Shown one piece after another: positions 1 to 6,121 of a DNA stretch of 10,551 nucleotides (positions within the stretch are counted from its first letter, which is position 1; every line of letters begins with the position of its first letter). The notes under the pieces are model-generated. The model was not told the origin of the DNA. It did not search any database and saw nothing but the letters and a program-made list of their open reading frames with translations. The stretch covers positions 1-10,551 of the forward strand of contig JAICUZ010000066.1 in the NCBI GenBank assembly GCA_025935595.1, given 5' to 3'. The position numbers and the translations under genes are program-made. The stretch comes from Burkholderiales bacterium. GTDB lineage: Bacteria > Actinomycetota > Thermoleophilia > Gaiellales > Gaiellaceae.

Positions 1-777
1 CTCCAGGTCGGCTGCGGTCGTCCGCAGGACGCGCCGGATCTGCTCGTCGGAGAGGAATGCCTCGGCGAGCACCGTCTTGCCGTGGCCCGACTGGAAGTAC
101 TCGGCCGACGGCTTCTTGTCGCCGCCCATGTTCGCCTCGAGGACGGCGCGCTCCGGCTTGTGCGGTGCGCGCTGCATCACGTAGCCCATGTTCAGCGCGT
201 ACGAGTTGCGGGTCATCATGTTCGGCCCGACGGCGTCGCCCGTCGTCCACTGCCAGAGCACATGGCACATCGGTCCGACGACGTGCGTCTTCACGCCGCG
301 CAGCTTCGCGCGCGTCGACAGCGACGGGTCGTCCGACGACTCGAGCCATTCGCGCATCGCGGGCAGCTCGACGTCGATCCACCGTGCGAGTGCGACCGCC
401 TCGCCCGCGTTCGCGCACACGAAGCACGACGCGCGCGTGATGCGGTCGTGCAACACGTACGTGCGGATCGTCCCGGCCGCCAGCGCGCCGCGCGTCATCG
501 ACGCCGTGAGCCCGCCTTCGGTGTGGGCCAGCGGCACGTGCACGGTCTCCGTCGTTCGACCGGTCTCCTCGAGCGCCCCGTCGTCGGTCAACGAGTACGA
601 CCCGAGCTCGATCTCGATCGGCGCCGCCGAGACCGGGATCACCGCGACGCCGACGAGCGACTCGGCGGCGCCGGCGAACGGCTCGAGGTCGACGGACGTG
701 ACGAGCCCGTCTGCGATGCCCATCGCCTCGCGGCGCTGCTCGATCGAACGCGCATCGTTTCTCCGGGGCCACCTCAT
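1..777 (-). CDS. HMG-CoA reductase-like protein (3' part beyond window)
   Basis: Reading the minus strand from ATG at 777 gives 259 codons with no stop, running off the left edge. The protein resembles class I hydroxymethylglutaryl-CoA reductase, which makes mevalonate from HMG-CoA with NADPH. Visible landmarks are an ENVIG-like segment (ESLVGVAVIPV, residues 39-49), the substrate motif VPLAHTEGGLTAS (81-93) with the presumed catalytic Glu87, a TTGDAVGPNM segment (178-187) like the family's GDAMGMNM, and GGDKKPSAEYF (218-228) with the presumed catalytic Lys221. The catalytic Asp and His would lie beyond the window. Several normally conserved glycines are replaced: VSAAPIEI stands where VGVAGPL is usual, and Pro185 follows DAVG. 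It may be a divergent branch with a different acyl-CoA substrate. ATG 777 is preferred over ATG 723 because the residues between resemble the family's N-terminal helix. No Shine-Dalgarno is seen, so translation may be leaderless. Family call good; exact substrate unsure. Confidence 0.82.
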   Translation of the reverse strand, partial: MRWPRRNDARSIEQRREAMGIADGLVTSVDLEPFAGAAESLVGVAVIPVSAAPIEIELGSYSLTDDGALEETGRTTETVHVPLAHTEGGLTASMTRGALAAGTIRTYVLHDRITRASCFVCANAGEAVALARWIDVELPAMREWLESSDDPSLSTRAKLRGVKTHVVGPMCHVLWQWTTGDAVGPNMMTRNSYALNMGYVMQRAPHKPERAVLEANMGGDKKPSAEYFQSGHGKTVLAEAFLSDEQIRRVLRTTAADLE

Positions 778-798
778 GCGGCGAATAGACTCGCACAC
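778..798. promoter_or_regulatory. Divergent overlapping -10 elements, probably leaderless
   Basis: Only 21 bp separate the divergent ATG codons of the HMG-CoA reductase-like gene and folD. On the plus strand TAGACT (786-791) fits the actinobacterial TANNNT -10 pattern and lies 7 nt before the folD ATG, which would place transcription start at the start codon. On the minus strand TCTATT (789-784) lies 6 nt before the other ATG. Neither gene has a Shine-Dalgarno sequence here, and no good -35 is visible. An imperfect inverted repeat, GCGA (781-784) with TCGC (791-794), frames the shared core. Promoter function is inferred. Confidence 0.45.
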
Positions 799-1650
799 AT
801 GTCGGCGACACTCATCAAGGGAAAGCCCATCGCGGAGCGCATCCGCGCGCAGGTCGCCGAGGACGTCGCGGCGATCGGCCACATCGGCCTCGTCACCGTC
901 CTCGTCGGCGACGACCCCGCCTCTGACGTCTACATCCGCCTGAAGCACAAGGCCGCGGTCGCAGCCGGCATCGATGCCACCGACCTCCGCCTCCCGGAGG
1001 AGACGACCGAGTCGGAGCTGCTCGCGAAGGTCGAGGAGCTCGACGCCGACCCGCAGGTCGACGCGATCCTCGTCCAGCTGCCGCTGCCGAAGCAGATCGA
1101 CGAGGCGAAGGTGATCCGCGCGCTCGCTCCCGCGAAGGACGTCGACGGCTTCCATCCGATCAACGCCGGCCAGCTGTACCTCGGCGAGCCGACGCTCGTT
1201 CCCGCGACACCGCGCGGCGTGATGGCGATGCTGGCCGAGCACGAGGTCGAGCTGAGCGGCGCGCACGCTGTGGTGATCGGCCGCAGCGCGATCGTCGGCA
1301 AGCCGATGGCGCATCTGCTGCTCCAGCAGAACGCGACGGTGACTATCTGCCATTCGCGGACGAAGGACCTCGCGCGGCACACGCTCGGGGCCGACGTGCT
1401 CGTCGCCGCGGTCGGCGTCCCGGGGATGGTGACGCCCGACATGGTCAAGCCCGGCGGCGTGGTGATCGACGTCGGGATCAACCGAACCGACGACGGGATC
1501 GTCGGCGACGTCGACCCGGGAGCGGCCGACGTGGCGGGCCACCTGACGCCGGTGCCGGGCGGGGTGGGCCCGATGACGATCGCGTGCCTGCTGGAGAACG
1601 CTGTGCGCTGCGCCCGGTACCGGCGCGGCGAGCTTGCGTATCCCGCGTGA
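799..1650 (+). CDS. folD: Methylenetetrahydrofolate dehydrogenase/cyclohydrolase FolD
   Basis: A 283-residue protein of normal FolD length. FolD is a cytosolic bifunctional enzyme that oxidises 5,10-methylene-THF with NADP and hydrolyses methenyl-THF to 10-formyl-THF, feeding purine and formylmethionyl-tRNA synthesis. The catalytic pair is present as Tyr45 and Lys49 in DVYIRLK. QLPLP (93-97) and KDVDGFHP (113-120) form the substrate site, GRSAIVGKP (161-169) the nucleotide-binding loop, and PVPGGVGPMT (251-260) the C-terminal signature. The usual PCTP before the Rossmann part reads PATP (135-138), so that Cys is absent; it is not catalytic. The frame stays open upstream to 82, but homology begins at ATG 799, and a candidate -10 sits 7 nt before it, suggesting leaderless translation. 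The gene is divergent from the HMG-CoA reductase-like gene; csp follows 67 bp downstream. Confidence 0.96.
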   Translation: MSATLIKGKPIAERIRAQVAEDVAAIGHIGLVTVLVGDDPASDVYIRLKHKAAVAAGIDATDLRLPEETTESELLAKVEELDADPQVDAILVQLPLPKQIDEAKVIRALAPAKDVDGFHPINAGQLYLGEPTLVPATPRGVMAMLAEHEVELSGAHAVVIGRSAIVGKPMAHLLLQQNATVTICHSRTKDLARHTLGADVLVAAVGVPGMVTPDMVKPGGVVIDVGINRTDDGIVGDVDPGAADVAGHLTPVPGGVGPMTIACLLENAVRCARYRRGELAYPA

Positions 1651-1661
1651 TTCGCTAGTGT
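1634..1661 (+). promoter_or_regulatory. Probable csp promoter (-35 TTGCGT, -10 TAGTGT)
   Basis: TTGCGT (1634-1639) and TAGTGT (1656-1661) are 16 bp apart, matching TTGNNN and TANNNT. The -35 lies inside the 3' end of folD. Transcription would start near 1668, just ahead of the hairpin at 1671-1686, giving a leader of about 50 nt. The match is only 3 of 6 in each box, so this is a suggestion. Confidence 0.4.
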
Positions 1662-1670
1662 TCCGCGCGC

Positions 1671-1686
1671 TCCGCCGGTCGGCGGA
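1671..1686 (+). other. Hairpin in csp 5' leader
   Basis: TCCGCC (1671-1676) and GGCGGA (1681-1686) form a perfect 6-bp stem around a GGTC loop. No T-run follows, so it is a poor folD terminator. If the promoter at 1634-1661 is right, this hairpin sits at the very 5' end of the csp mRNA, where it could protect the message or respond to temperature. That role is inferred. Confidence 0.45.
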
Positions 1687-1717
1687 CTTGTAGTCATCAA
1701 GCAAGGAGTAGGAAGCA

Positions 1718-1921
1718 GTGGCTGAAGGCACGGTCAAGTGGTTCTCGAACGAAAAGGGCTACGGCTTCATCGAGCGTGGCAACGGCGAGGCGGACGTGTT
1801 CGTCCACTTCTCCGCCATCGGCGGTGAGGGCTACAAGTCGCTGACCGAGGGTCAGCGCGTCTCCTTCGAGGTCGTGCAGGGCGATAAGGGCCTGCAGGCG
1901 TCGAACGTGCAGGCGCTCTAG
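1718..1921 (+). CDS. Cold-shock domain protein (CspA family)
   Basis: A 67-residue single cold-shock domain, the usual length for CspA-type RNA chaperones, which bind single-stranded RNA or DNA and melt mRNA structure in the cytoplasm. Both RNA-binding motifs are intact: RNP1 as KGYGFI (13-18) and RNP2 as VFVHF (27-31). The flanking aromatics of GTVKWF at the N terminus are also present. The start is GTG, set by a strong AAGGAG (1703-1708) 9 nt upstream. The gene appears monocistronic, with its own candidate promoter and leader hairpin upstream and a strong terminator 23 bp after its stop. Sequence alone cannot say whether it is cold-induced or constitutive; many actinobacterial homologues are constitutive. 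Confidence 0.96.
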   Translation: MAEGTVKWFSNEKGYGFIERGNGEADVFVHFSAIGGEGYKSLTEGQRVSFEVVQGDKGLQASNVQAL

Positions 1922-1943
1922 ACCCTTTCGGAACCGGATTGAC

Positions 1944-1973
1944 GAGGGGCTCCGAAAGGAGCCCTTCGTGTTT
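1944..1973 (+). terminator. Intrinsic terminator of csp with GAAA tetraloop
   Basis: The arms 1944-1953 and 1958-1967 form a 10-bp stem containing one G-U pair and closed by a GAAA (GNRA-type) loop. GTGTTT follows, a short and imperfect U tract. It lies between the csp stop and the gatC ribosome binding site. No convincing gatC promoter is visible after it, so partial read-through into gatCAB is possible. Confidence 0.8.
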
Positions 1974-1987
1974 GACTAGGAGGTCGC

Positions 1988-2272
1988 ATGGCACGGATCA
2001 CAAGAGACGAAGTGCTCCACGTGGCGCGGCTCGCGCGCATCGAGCTGTCCGACGACGAGGTCGCGAAGTTCCAGGAGCAGCTGGCGAACATTCTCGAGGC
2101 CGTGTCGAAGGTGTCGGAGCTCGACCTCTCGGACGTGCCTCCGACCGCACACCCGCTCGAGATCGCGAACGCCTGGGCGGAGGACGTGCCGCGTGACTGC
2201 CTGCCGCTCGACGAGGTGTTCGCGAACGCTCCCGACCGCGACGGCGACTACTTCAGGACGCCTCCCGCATGA
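1988..2272 (+). CDS. gatC: Asp/Glu-tRNA amidotransferase subunit C
   Basis: A 94-residue GatC, the small subunit that wraps around GatA and stabilises the GatCAB complex, which converts Glu-tRNA(Gln) and Asp-tRNA(Asn) to the amide forms. The N-terminal part, with HVARLARIELSDDE near residues 11-24, is the typical helical start. The tail carries the conserved PDRDGDYFR near residues 82-90. ATG 1988 is set by a perfect AGGAGG (1978-1983) 4 nt upstream, the best ribosome binding site in the window. The stop overlaps the gatA start as ATGA (2269-2272), indicating translational coupling in the order gatC-gatA-gatB. No clear promoter separates it from csp. Confidence 0.96.
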   Translation: MARITRDEVLHVARLARIELSDDEVAKFQEQLANILEAVSKVSELDLSDVPPTAHPLEIANAWAEDVPRDCLPLDEVFANAPDRDGDYFRTPPA

Positions 2273-3675
2273 CGGTCGACACGCTCAGACTCTCGGCCGA
2301 GGAGGCAAACGGGCTGCTGACGCGGCGCGAGGCGTCGTCGGATGAGATCTACCGCGCCTACCTGGACGCGATCGGCGAGCGCGACCCGGAGCTGCACGCG
2401 TTCCTCTACGTCTGCGAGAACGACCCGGGCGAAGGCATCCCGATCGCGGTCAAGGATGTGATCGGCACACGCGGCATCCCGACGACTGCCGGCTCGAAGA
2501 TCCTCGAGAGCTACATCCCGGTGTACGACTCGACCGTGATCGCGAACTGCCGCGAGCGCGGCCTGCGCGTGATCGGCAAGACGAACACCGACGAGTTCGC
2601 GATGGGCTCGTCGACGGAGAACTCGGCGTTCGGCCCGTCCCACAATCCATGGGATCCCTCGCGCGTCCCGGGCGGGTCGGGCGGAGGCAGCGCAGCGGCC
2701 GTCTCGGCGGGGCTCGCGCCTTGGGCACTCGGCTCGGACACCGGCGGATCGATCAAGCAGCCGGCCGCGCTCTGCGGTCACGTCGGCCTGCGTCCGACGT
2801 ACGGCACGGTCTCGCGATACGGCGTCGTCGCGTTCGCCTCGTCGCTCGACCAGGTCGGCCCCGTCGCGCGGAATGTGCGCGACTGCGCGTTCCTCTATTC
2901 GGTCATCTCGGGTCGCGACGAGAACGACTCGACAACGGTGGACGTGCCTGCAGTGGAGCTACCCACCGCCGAAGACCTCAAAGGGCTGCGCATCGGCGTG
3001 CCCAAGGAGATGAACGGCGCAGCCGGAATCGAGGGTGGCGTCACCGCCGCCGTGCAGTCCGCGCTCGAGCTGGCGGAATCGCTGGGTGCGAGCGTGGAGG
3101 AGTGCTCGCTGCCGCGGTCGGTCGACTACGGCGTCGCCTGCTACTACCTCGTCGCGCCCGCTGAGGCATCGGCGAACCTGGCGCGCTACGACGGCGTGCG
3201 CTACGGGTTGCGCGACGACGGGGCGGACTTCCGCGAGATGGTGATGAAGACACGCGACGCCGGTCTCGGCGACGAGCCGAAGCGACGGATCATGATCGGC
3301 GCGTATGCGCTCTCGGCCGGCTACTACGACGCGTACTACGGCACGGCGCAGAAGGTGCGCACGGTAATCAAGCGCGAGCACGACGCGCTGTTCGAGCGCT
3401 TCGACGTGCTCGTCTCGCCGACGAGCCCGACGGTCGCATTCCCGATCGGTGCGAAGATCGACGACCCGGTCGCGATGTACATGAACGACGTCTTGACGAT
3501 CCCGTCGTGCATGGCCGGCTTGCCGGGGCTCAACATCCCGTGCGGGCTGTCGGAAGGGTTGCCGGTCGGGCTGCAGCTGATCGGGCCGCAGTTCGGCGAG
3601 AACACGATCTTCCGCGCCGCGCACGCACTCGAGCAGGCGATCGGCTTCGACGTCGTCCCGGAGCGGCTGCGATGA
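2269..3675 (+). CDS. gatA: Asp/Glu-tRNA amidotransferase subunit A
   Basis: A 468-residue amidase-signature enzyme, close to the usual 480 or so. GatA hydrolyses glutamine and passes ammonia to GatB. The Ser-cisSer-Lys triad is complete: Lys62 in PIAVKD, cis-Ser137 in PGGSGGGS (134-141), and nucleophile Ser161 in GSDTGGSIKQPA (155-166). The residue after the cis-Ser is Gly rather than the commoner Ser, a variant found in other actinobacterial GatA proteins. TYGTVSRYG and ASSLDQVGP, typical of GatA rather than other amidases, follow. The start overlaps the gatC stop, and the TGA stop overlaps the gatB ATG. A weak AGGA lies 10-13 nt upstream; coupling to gatC probably drives initiation. Confidence 0.97.
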   Translation: MTVDTLRLSAEEANGLLTRREASSDEIYRAYLDAIGERDPELHAFLYVCENDPGEGIPIAVKDVIGTRGIPTTAGSKILESYIPVYDSTVIANCRERGLRVIGKTNTDEFAMGSSTENSAFGPSHNPWDPSRVPGGSGGGSAAAVSAGLAPWALGSDTGGSIKQPAALCGHVGLRPTYGTVSRYGVVAFASSLDQVGPVARNVRDCAFLYSVISGRDENDSTTVDVPAVELPTAEDLKGLRIGVPKEMNGAAGIEGGVTAAVQSALELAESLGASVEECSLPRSVDYGVACYYLVAPAEASANLARYDGVRYGLRDDGADFREMVMKTRDAGLGDEPKRRIMIGAYALSAGYYDAYYGTAQKVRTVIKREHDALFERFDVLVSPTSPTVAFPIGAKIDDPVAMYMNDVLTIPSCMAGLPGLNIPCGLSEGLPVGLQLIGPQFGENTIFRAAHALEQAIGFDVVPERLR

Positions 3676-5141
3676 CCACCGGCGTAGGCTCGACGGAGCC
3701 GGAAAAGAGCGGAGGCGCCGACCTGCGCGGAGCCGGAGCGGGGAGCTGGGAACCGGTCATTGGCCTCGAGATCCACGTCCAGCTGAAGACGGAGACGAAG
3801 ATGTTCTGCCGCTGCCGGAACGGCTTCGGCGGCGAGCCGAACAGCCAGACCTGTCCCGTCTGCCTCGCCTTCCCAGGCGCGCTGCCCGTGCCGAACCGCC
3901 GCGCGATCGAGGAGACGATCAAGCTCGGGCTCGCGCTGGACTGCACGATCGCGGAGCGCGCGGTGTTTCACCGGAAGAACTACTTCTATCCGGACAACCC
4001 GAAGGCGTACCAGATCAGCCAGTACGACGAACCGCTCTGTGCACGCGGTCATCTCGACGTCCCGACGGAGCACGGAGTGACGCGCATCGGGATCACCCGT
4101 GCGCACCTCGAAGAGGACGCGGCGAAGAACGTGCACGTCGCGGCGTCGGGGCGCATCCACGGCGCGACGGCGACGCTGGTCGATTTCAACCGCTGCGGCA
4201 CGCCGCTCGTCGAGATCGTCACCGAGCCGGACATCCACGACGCGGAGACGGCAAAGCGGTTCCTCCAGTTATTGCGCCAGACGGTCGTCGAGCTCGAGCT
4301 CTCCGACGCAGAGCTCGAGCACGGCTCGATGCGGTTCGACGTCAACGTGTCCGTGCGCCCCGCGGGCTCGGACGAGCTGCGCACGCGCACCGAGCTCAAG
4401 AACATGAACTCGTTCAGCTTCGCCGCGAAGGGAATCGAGCGCGAGATCGCGCGCCAGATCCGCATCTACGAGGACGGCGGCGTGGTCGAGCAGGAGACGC
4501 TGCATTTCGACCCGGCGCACGAGGAGTCGCCGCCGCTGCGGTCCAAGGAAGAGGCGCAGGACTACCGCTACTTCCCGGAGCCGGACCTCGTCCCGGTGGA
4601 GCCCGGGAAGGACCTTGTCGATCGGCTGCGCGCGACGCTGCAGGTGCTTCCGGGTGCGCGCATCACGAGGATCGCCGAGACGCTCTCGTTCTACGACGCC
4701 GACGTGCTCGTCACCGGCGGCCTCGACCGTCTTTGGACCAGCCTCGTCGACGCCGGCGCCGATCCGAAGGAGGCGGCGAACGTGCTCGCGAACCAGTTCG
4801 TCGCGGCCGGGATCGACCCGGGCACGGTCGACGCGGGCGAGCTTGCGAAACTCGTCTCCGCGCGGGCCGAGATCCCTCGCGCCGCGTTCGACGAGGCGCT
4901 CGCGAAGGTGGGGGAGCGTGGCTTCAGCGCCGACCCGTACCTCGAGCAGAAGGTGGTCGCCGACACGGCGGAGCTCGACCCGATCATCCAGCGGATCATC
5001 GACGCGAACCCGGCGCAGGCAGAGCAGTACCGCAGCGGCAAGGAGGGTCTCCTCGGCTTCTTCGTCGGCCGGGTGATGAAGGAGACAGGCGGCAGCGCCG
5101 ACCCGCGTGTCGTGAACGAGCGGGTTCGAGCGCTGCTCTAG
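3672..5141 (+). CDS. gatB: Asp/Glu-tRNA amidotransferase subunit B
   Basis: A 489-residue GatB, the kinase and transamidase subunit that activates the Glu or Asp on tRNA with ATP and amidates it with ammonia from GatA. GLEIHVQL (31-38) opens the catalytic domain. Four cysteines, C46, C48, C61 and C64 (CRC and CPVC), match the zinc site found in part of the family. FYPDNPKAYQISQYD and DYRYFPEPDLVPV (297-309) are family signatures. The YqeY-like tail, which binds tRNA, fills roughly the last 150 residues and ends in GRVMKETGGSADP. About 25 poorly conserved residues precede the domain, but no later start codon precedes GLEIH, so ATG 3672 is kept. It overlaps the gatA stop as ATGA. The frame is open further upstream, inside gatA, without homology. 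Confidence 0.97.
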   Translation: MTTGVGSTEPEKSGGADLRGAGAGSWEPVIGLEIHVQLKTETKMFCRCRNGFGGEPNSQTCPVCLAFPGALPVPNRRAIEETIKLGLALDCTIAERAVFHRKNYFYPDNPKAYQISQYDEPLCARGHLDVPTEHGVTRIGITRAHLEEDAAKNVHVAASGRIHGATATLVDFNRCGTPLVEIVTEPDIHDAETAKRFLQLLRQTVVELELSDAELEHGSMRFDVNVSVRPAGSDELRTRTELKNMNSFSFAAKGIEREIARQIRIYEDGGVVEQETLHFDPAHEESPPLRSKEEAQDYRYFPEPDLVPVEPGKDLVDRLRATLQVLPGARITRIAETLSFYDADVLVTGGLDRLWTSLVDAGADPKEAANVLANQFVAAGIDPGTVDAGELAKLVSARAEIPRAAFDEALAKVGERGFSADPYLEQKVVADTAELDPIIQRIIDANPAQAEQYRSGKEGLLGFFVGRVMKETGGSADPRVVNERVRALL

Positions 5142-5150
5142 TACCCGCAG

Positions 5151-5166
5151 ACGCGCCTCGCGCGTT
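5151..5166 (+). other. GC-rich hairpin after gatB
   Basis: ACGCGC (5151-5156) and GCGCGT (5160-5165) form a perfect 6-bp stem with a CTC loop, plus a G-U pair at 5150/5166. No U-run follows, so it may weaken rather than end transcription, separating gatCAB from the next gene. It lies directly before the hairpin at 5168-5195. Confidence 0.4.
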
Positions 5167-5167
5167 G

Positions 5168-5195
5168 TCCTCCTGACCTCGGAAGCGAAGGAGGA
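5168..5195 (+). promoter_or_regulatory. Hairpin that can occlude a Shine-Dalgarno
   Basis: TCCTCCT (5168-5174) is an exact complement of AGGAGGA (5189-5195), which is the Shine-Dalgarno sequence of the gene starting at 5199. The stem is 7 bp, extendable by two G-U pairs, with a 14-nt loop. Translation of the downstream gene pair could therefore be restrained unless the stem is opened, for example by ribosomes finishing gatB 27 nt upstream. The complementarity is seen; the control is inferred. Confidence 0.45.
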
Positions 5196-5198
5196 TGT

Positions 5199-5753
5199 AT
5201 GCCTGGCTGGCTCTGGGTCGTGATCGTGATCGCGGCCCTCATCATCATCGGCGCGATCGCGGCGACTGCGCTTCGCGCGCGTCGTTCACGCGAGCTGCAG
5301 GGGCGCTTCGGGCCCGAGTACGACCGTGTGGCAGCCGATGCGCCGTCGAAGCGGCAGGCAGAGGCCGAGCTCAAGGCGCGTGCGGACCGGCACGACGAGC
5401 TCGATTTGCGGCCGCTCGATCCGCGTGACCGCGACCAGTACCGCGGGCGCTGGCAGGACGTGCAGGCGAAATTCGTCGACGATCCCGACGGCGCTGTCCA
5501 GGACGCCGACGGCCTGATTCAGGACGTGATGCGCCGTCGCGGCTATCCGGTCGACGATTTCGATACCCGCGCGGCCGATCTCTCGGTCGACCACCCCGAC
5601 GTGGTCGAAAACTACCGCGCCGCGCACGGGATCGCCGTGGCTCGGGAGCGGGGCAAGGCGGGAACCGACGAGCTCCGCCACGCGATCCAGCACTACCGCG
5701 CGTTGTTCGAGGTGCTCGTCGAGCAGACCGATCGGGCGGAGGCGCGCTCATGA
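5199..5753 (+). CDS. Membrane-anchored protein of unknown function, paralogue 1
   Basis: A 184-residue protein I cannot name, although its style recurs in bacterial hypothetical proteins. Residues 4-24 form one hydrophobic helix (signal anchor), followed by RARRSR; the rest is polar and probably cytoplasmic by the positive-inside rule. Next come RFGPEYDR (36-43), a charged helical stretch, and a core with RGRWQDVQAKFVDDP (82-96) and ADGLIQDVM (103-111). DLSVDHPDVVENYRAAHGI (127-145) and TDELRHAIQHYRALFEVL (156-173) follow. The core and last segment recur in the next gene. The start is ATG 5199 with AAGGAGG (5188-5194) 4 nt upstream; this Shine-Dalgarno can pair with 5168-5174. An ATG at 5195 is out of frame. 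The stop overlaps the next start as ATGA. It lies 57 bp after gatB, and a link to GatCAB is not established. Confidence 0.88.
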   Translation: MPGWLWVVIVIAALIIIGAIAATALRARRSRELQGRFGPEYDRVAADAPSKRQAEAELKARADRHDELDLRPLDPRDRDQYRGRWQDVQAKFVDDPDGAVQDADGLIQDVMRRRGYPVDDFDTRAADLSVDHPDVVENYRAAHGIAVARERGKAGTDELRHAIQHYRALFEVLVEQTDRAEARS

Positions 5754-6121
5754 GCGACGAGCAGATCCAGACGGGCGACCTCGTCACAGACGACGCGGAC
5801 GCGCCGATCGCACGTGACGAGCCCACGAGCGACGTCGAGGGTGATGCGCGGCTCGAGCCGCTCTTCGATCCGGGACGCGAGCAGGAGTTGCGTGACCGCT
5901 GGCACCGGCTGCAGGCGCAGTTCGTCGACGAGCCGCGGGACACGGTCAGCGGCGCGGACTCGCTGGTCGCCGAGCTGCTTCGTGATCTGGCGCAGAGCTT
6001 CGACGGCGCGCGTTCGAAGCTGGAGGAGCAGTGGTCGAGCGGCGGTGACGTCTCGACGGAGGACCTGCGCCTGACCCTCCAGCGCTACCGCTCGTTCTTC
6101 GAGCGGCTTCTCGAGGCCTAG
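5750..6121 (+). CDS. Soluble protein of unknown function, paralogue 2
   Basis: A 123-residue protein with no membrane helix and an acidic, probably disordered N terminus (residues 1-35). From residue 36 it follows the same plan as its neighbour: PLFDP (37-41), RDRWHRLQAQFVDEP (48-62) against RGRWQDVQAKFVDDP, ADSLVAELL (69-77) against ADGLIQDVM, SFDGAR (83-88) against DFDTRA, and TEDLRLTLQRYRSFFERLL (103-121) against TDELRHAIQHYRALFEVLV. It lacks the membrane anchor and the SVDHPDVVENYR segment. This points to duplication followed by loss, or to partners that may form a heteromer, one anchored and one free. The ATGA overlap with the preceding gene implies coupled translation. No function can be assigned. 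The TAG stop shares CTAG with the stop of the convergent gene. Confidence 0.85.
   Translation: MSDEQIQTGDLVTDDADAPIARDEPTSDVEGDARLEPLFDPGREQELRDRWHRLQAQFVDEPRDTVSGADSLVAELLRDLAQSFDGARSKLEEQWSSGGDVSTEDLRLTLQRYRSFFERLLEA

Noticed and set aside
82..798. In-frame upstream extension of folD
   Set aside because: The added residues are Arg/His-rich, have no folD homology, and lie antisense to the HMG-CoA reductase-like gene, whose minus-strand reading shows clear family motifs.
1939..1944. TTGACG as a -35 box for gatC
   Set aside because: No TANNNT sequence lies 15-19 bp downstream, and the box is partly inside the csp terminator stem.
2402..2410. Possible frameshift or odd gap in GatA N-terminal region (length 468 rather than about 485)
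   Set aside because: Lys62, Ser137 and Ser161 keep normal spacing to one another and the reading frame is continuous; shorter loops before PIAVKD are enough to explain the length.
2668..2694. Gly after the cis-Ser in GatA (PGGSGGGS instead of PGGSSGGS)
   Set aside because: This is a known variant in actinobacterial GatA and does not affect the catalytic triad.
5195..5428. ATG 5195 as a start, 4 bp before the chosen ATG
   Set aside because: It gives a short Arg/Ala-rich frame. The frame from 5199 gives a membrane anchor, a domain shared with the next gene and an ATGA overlap.
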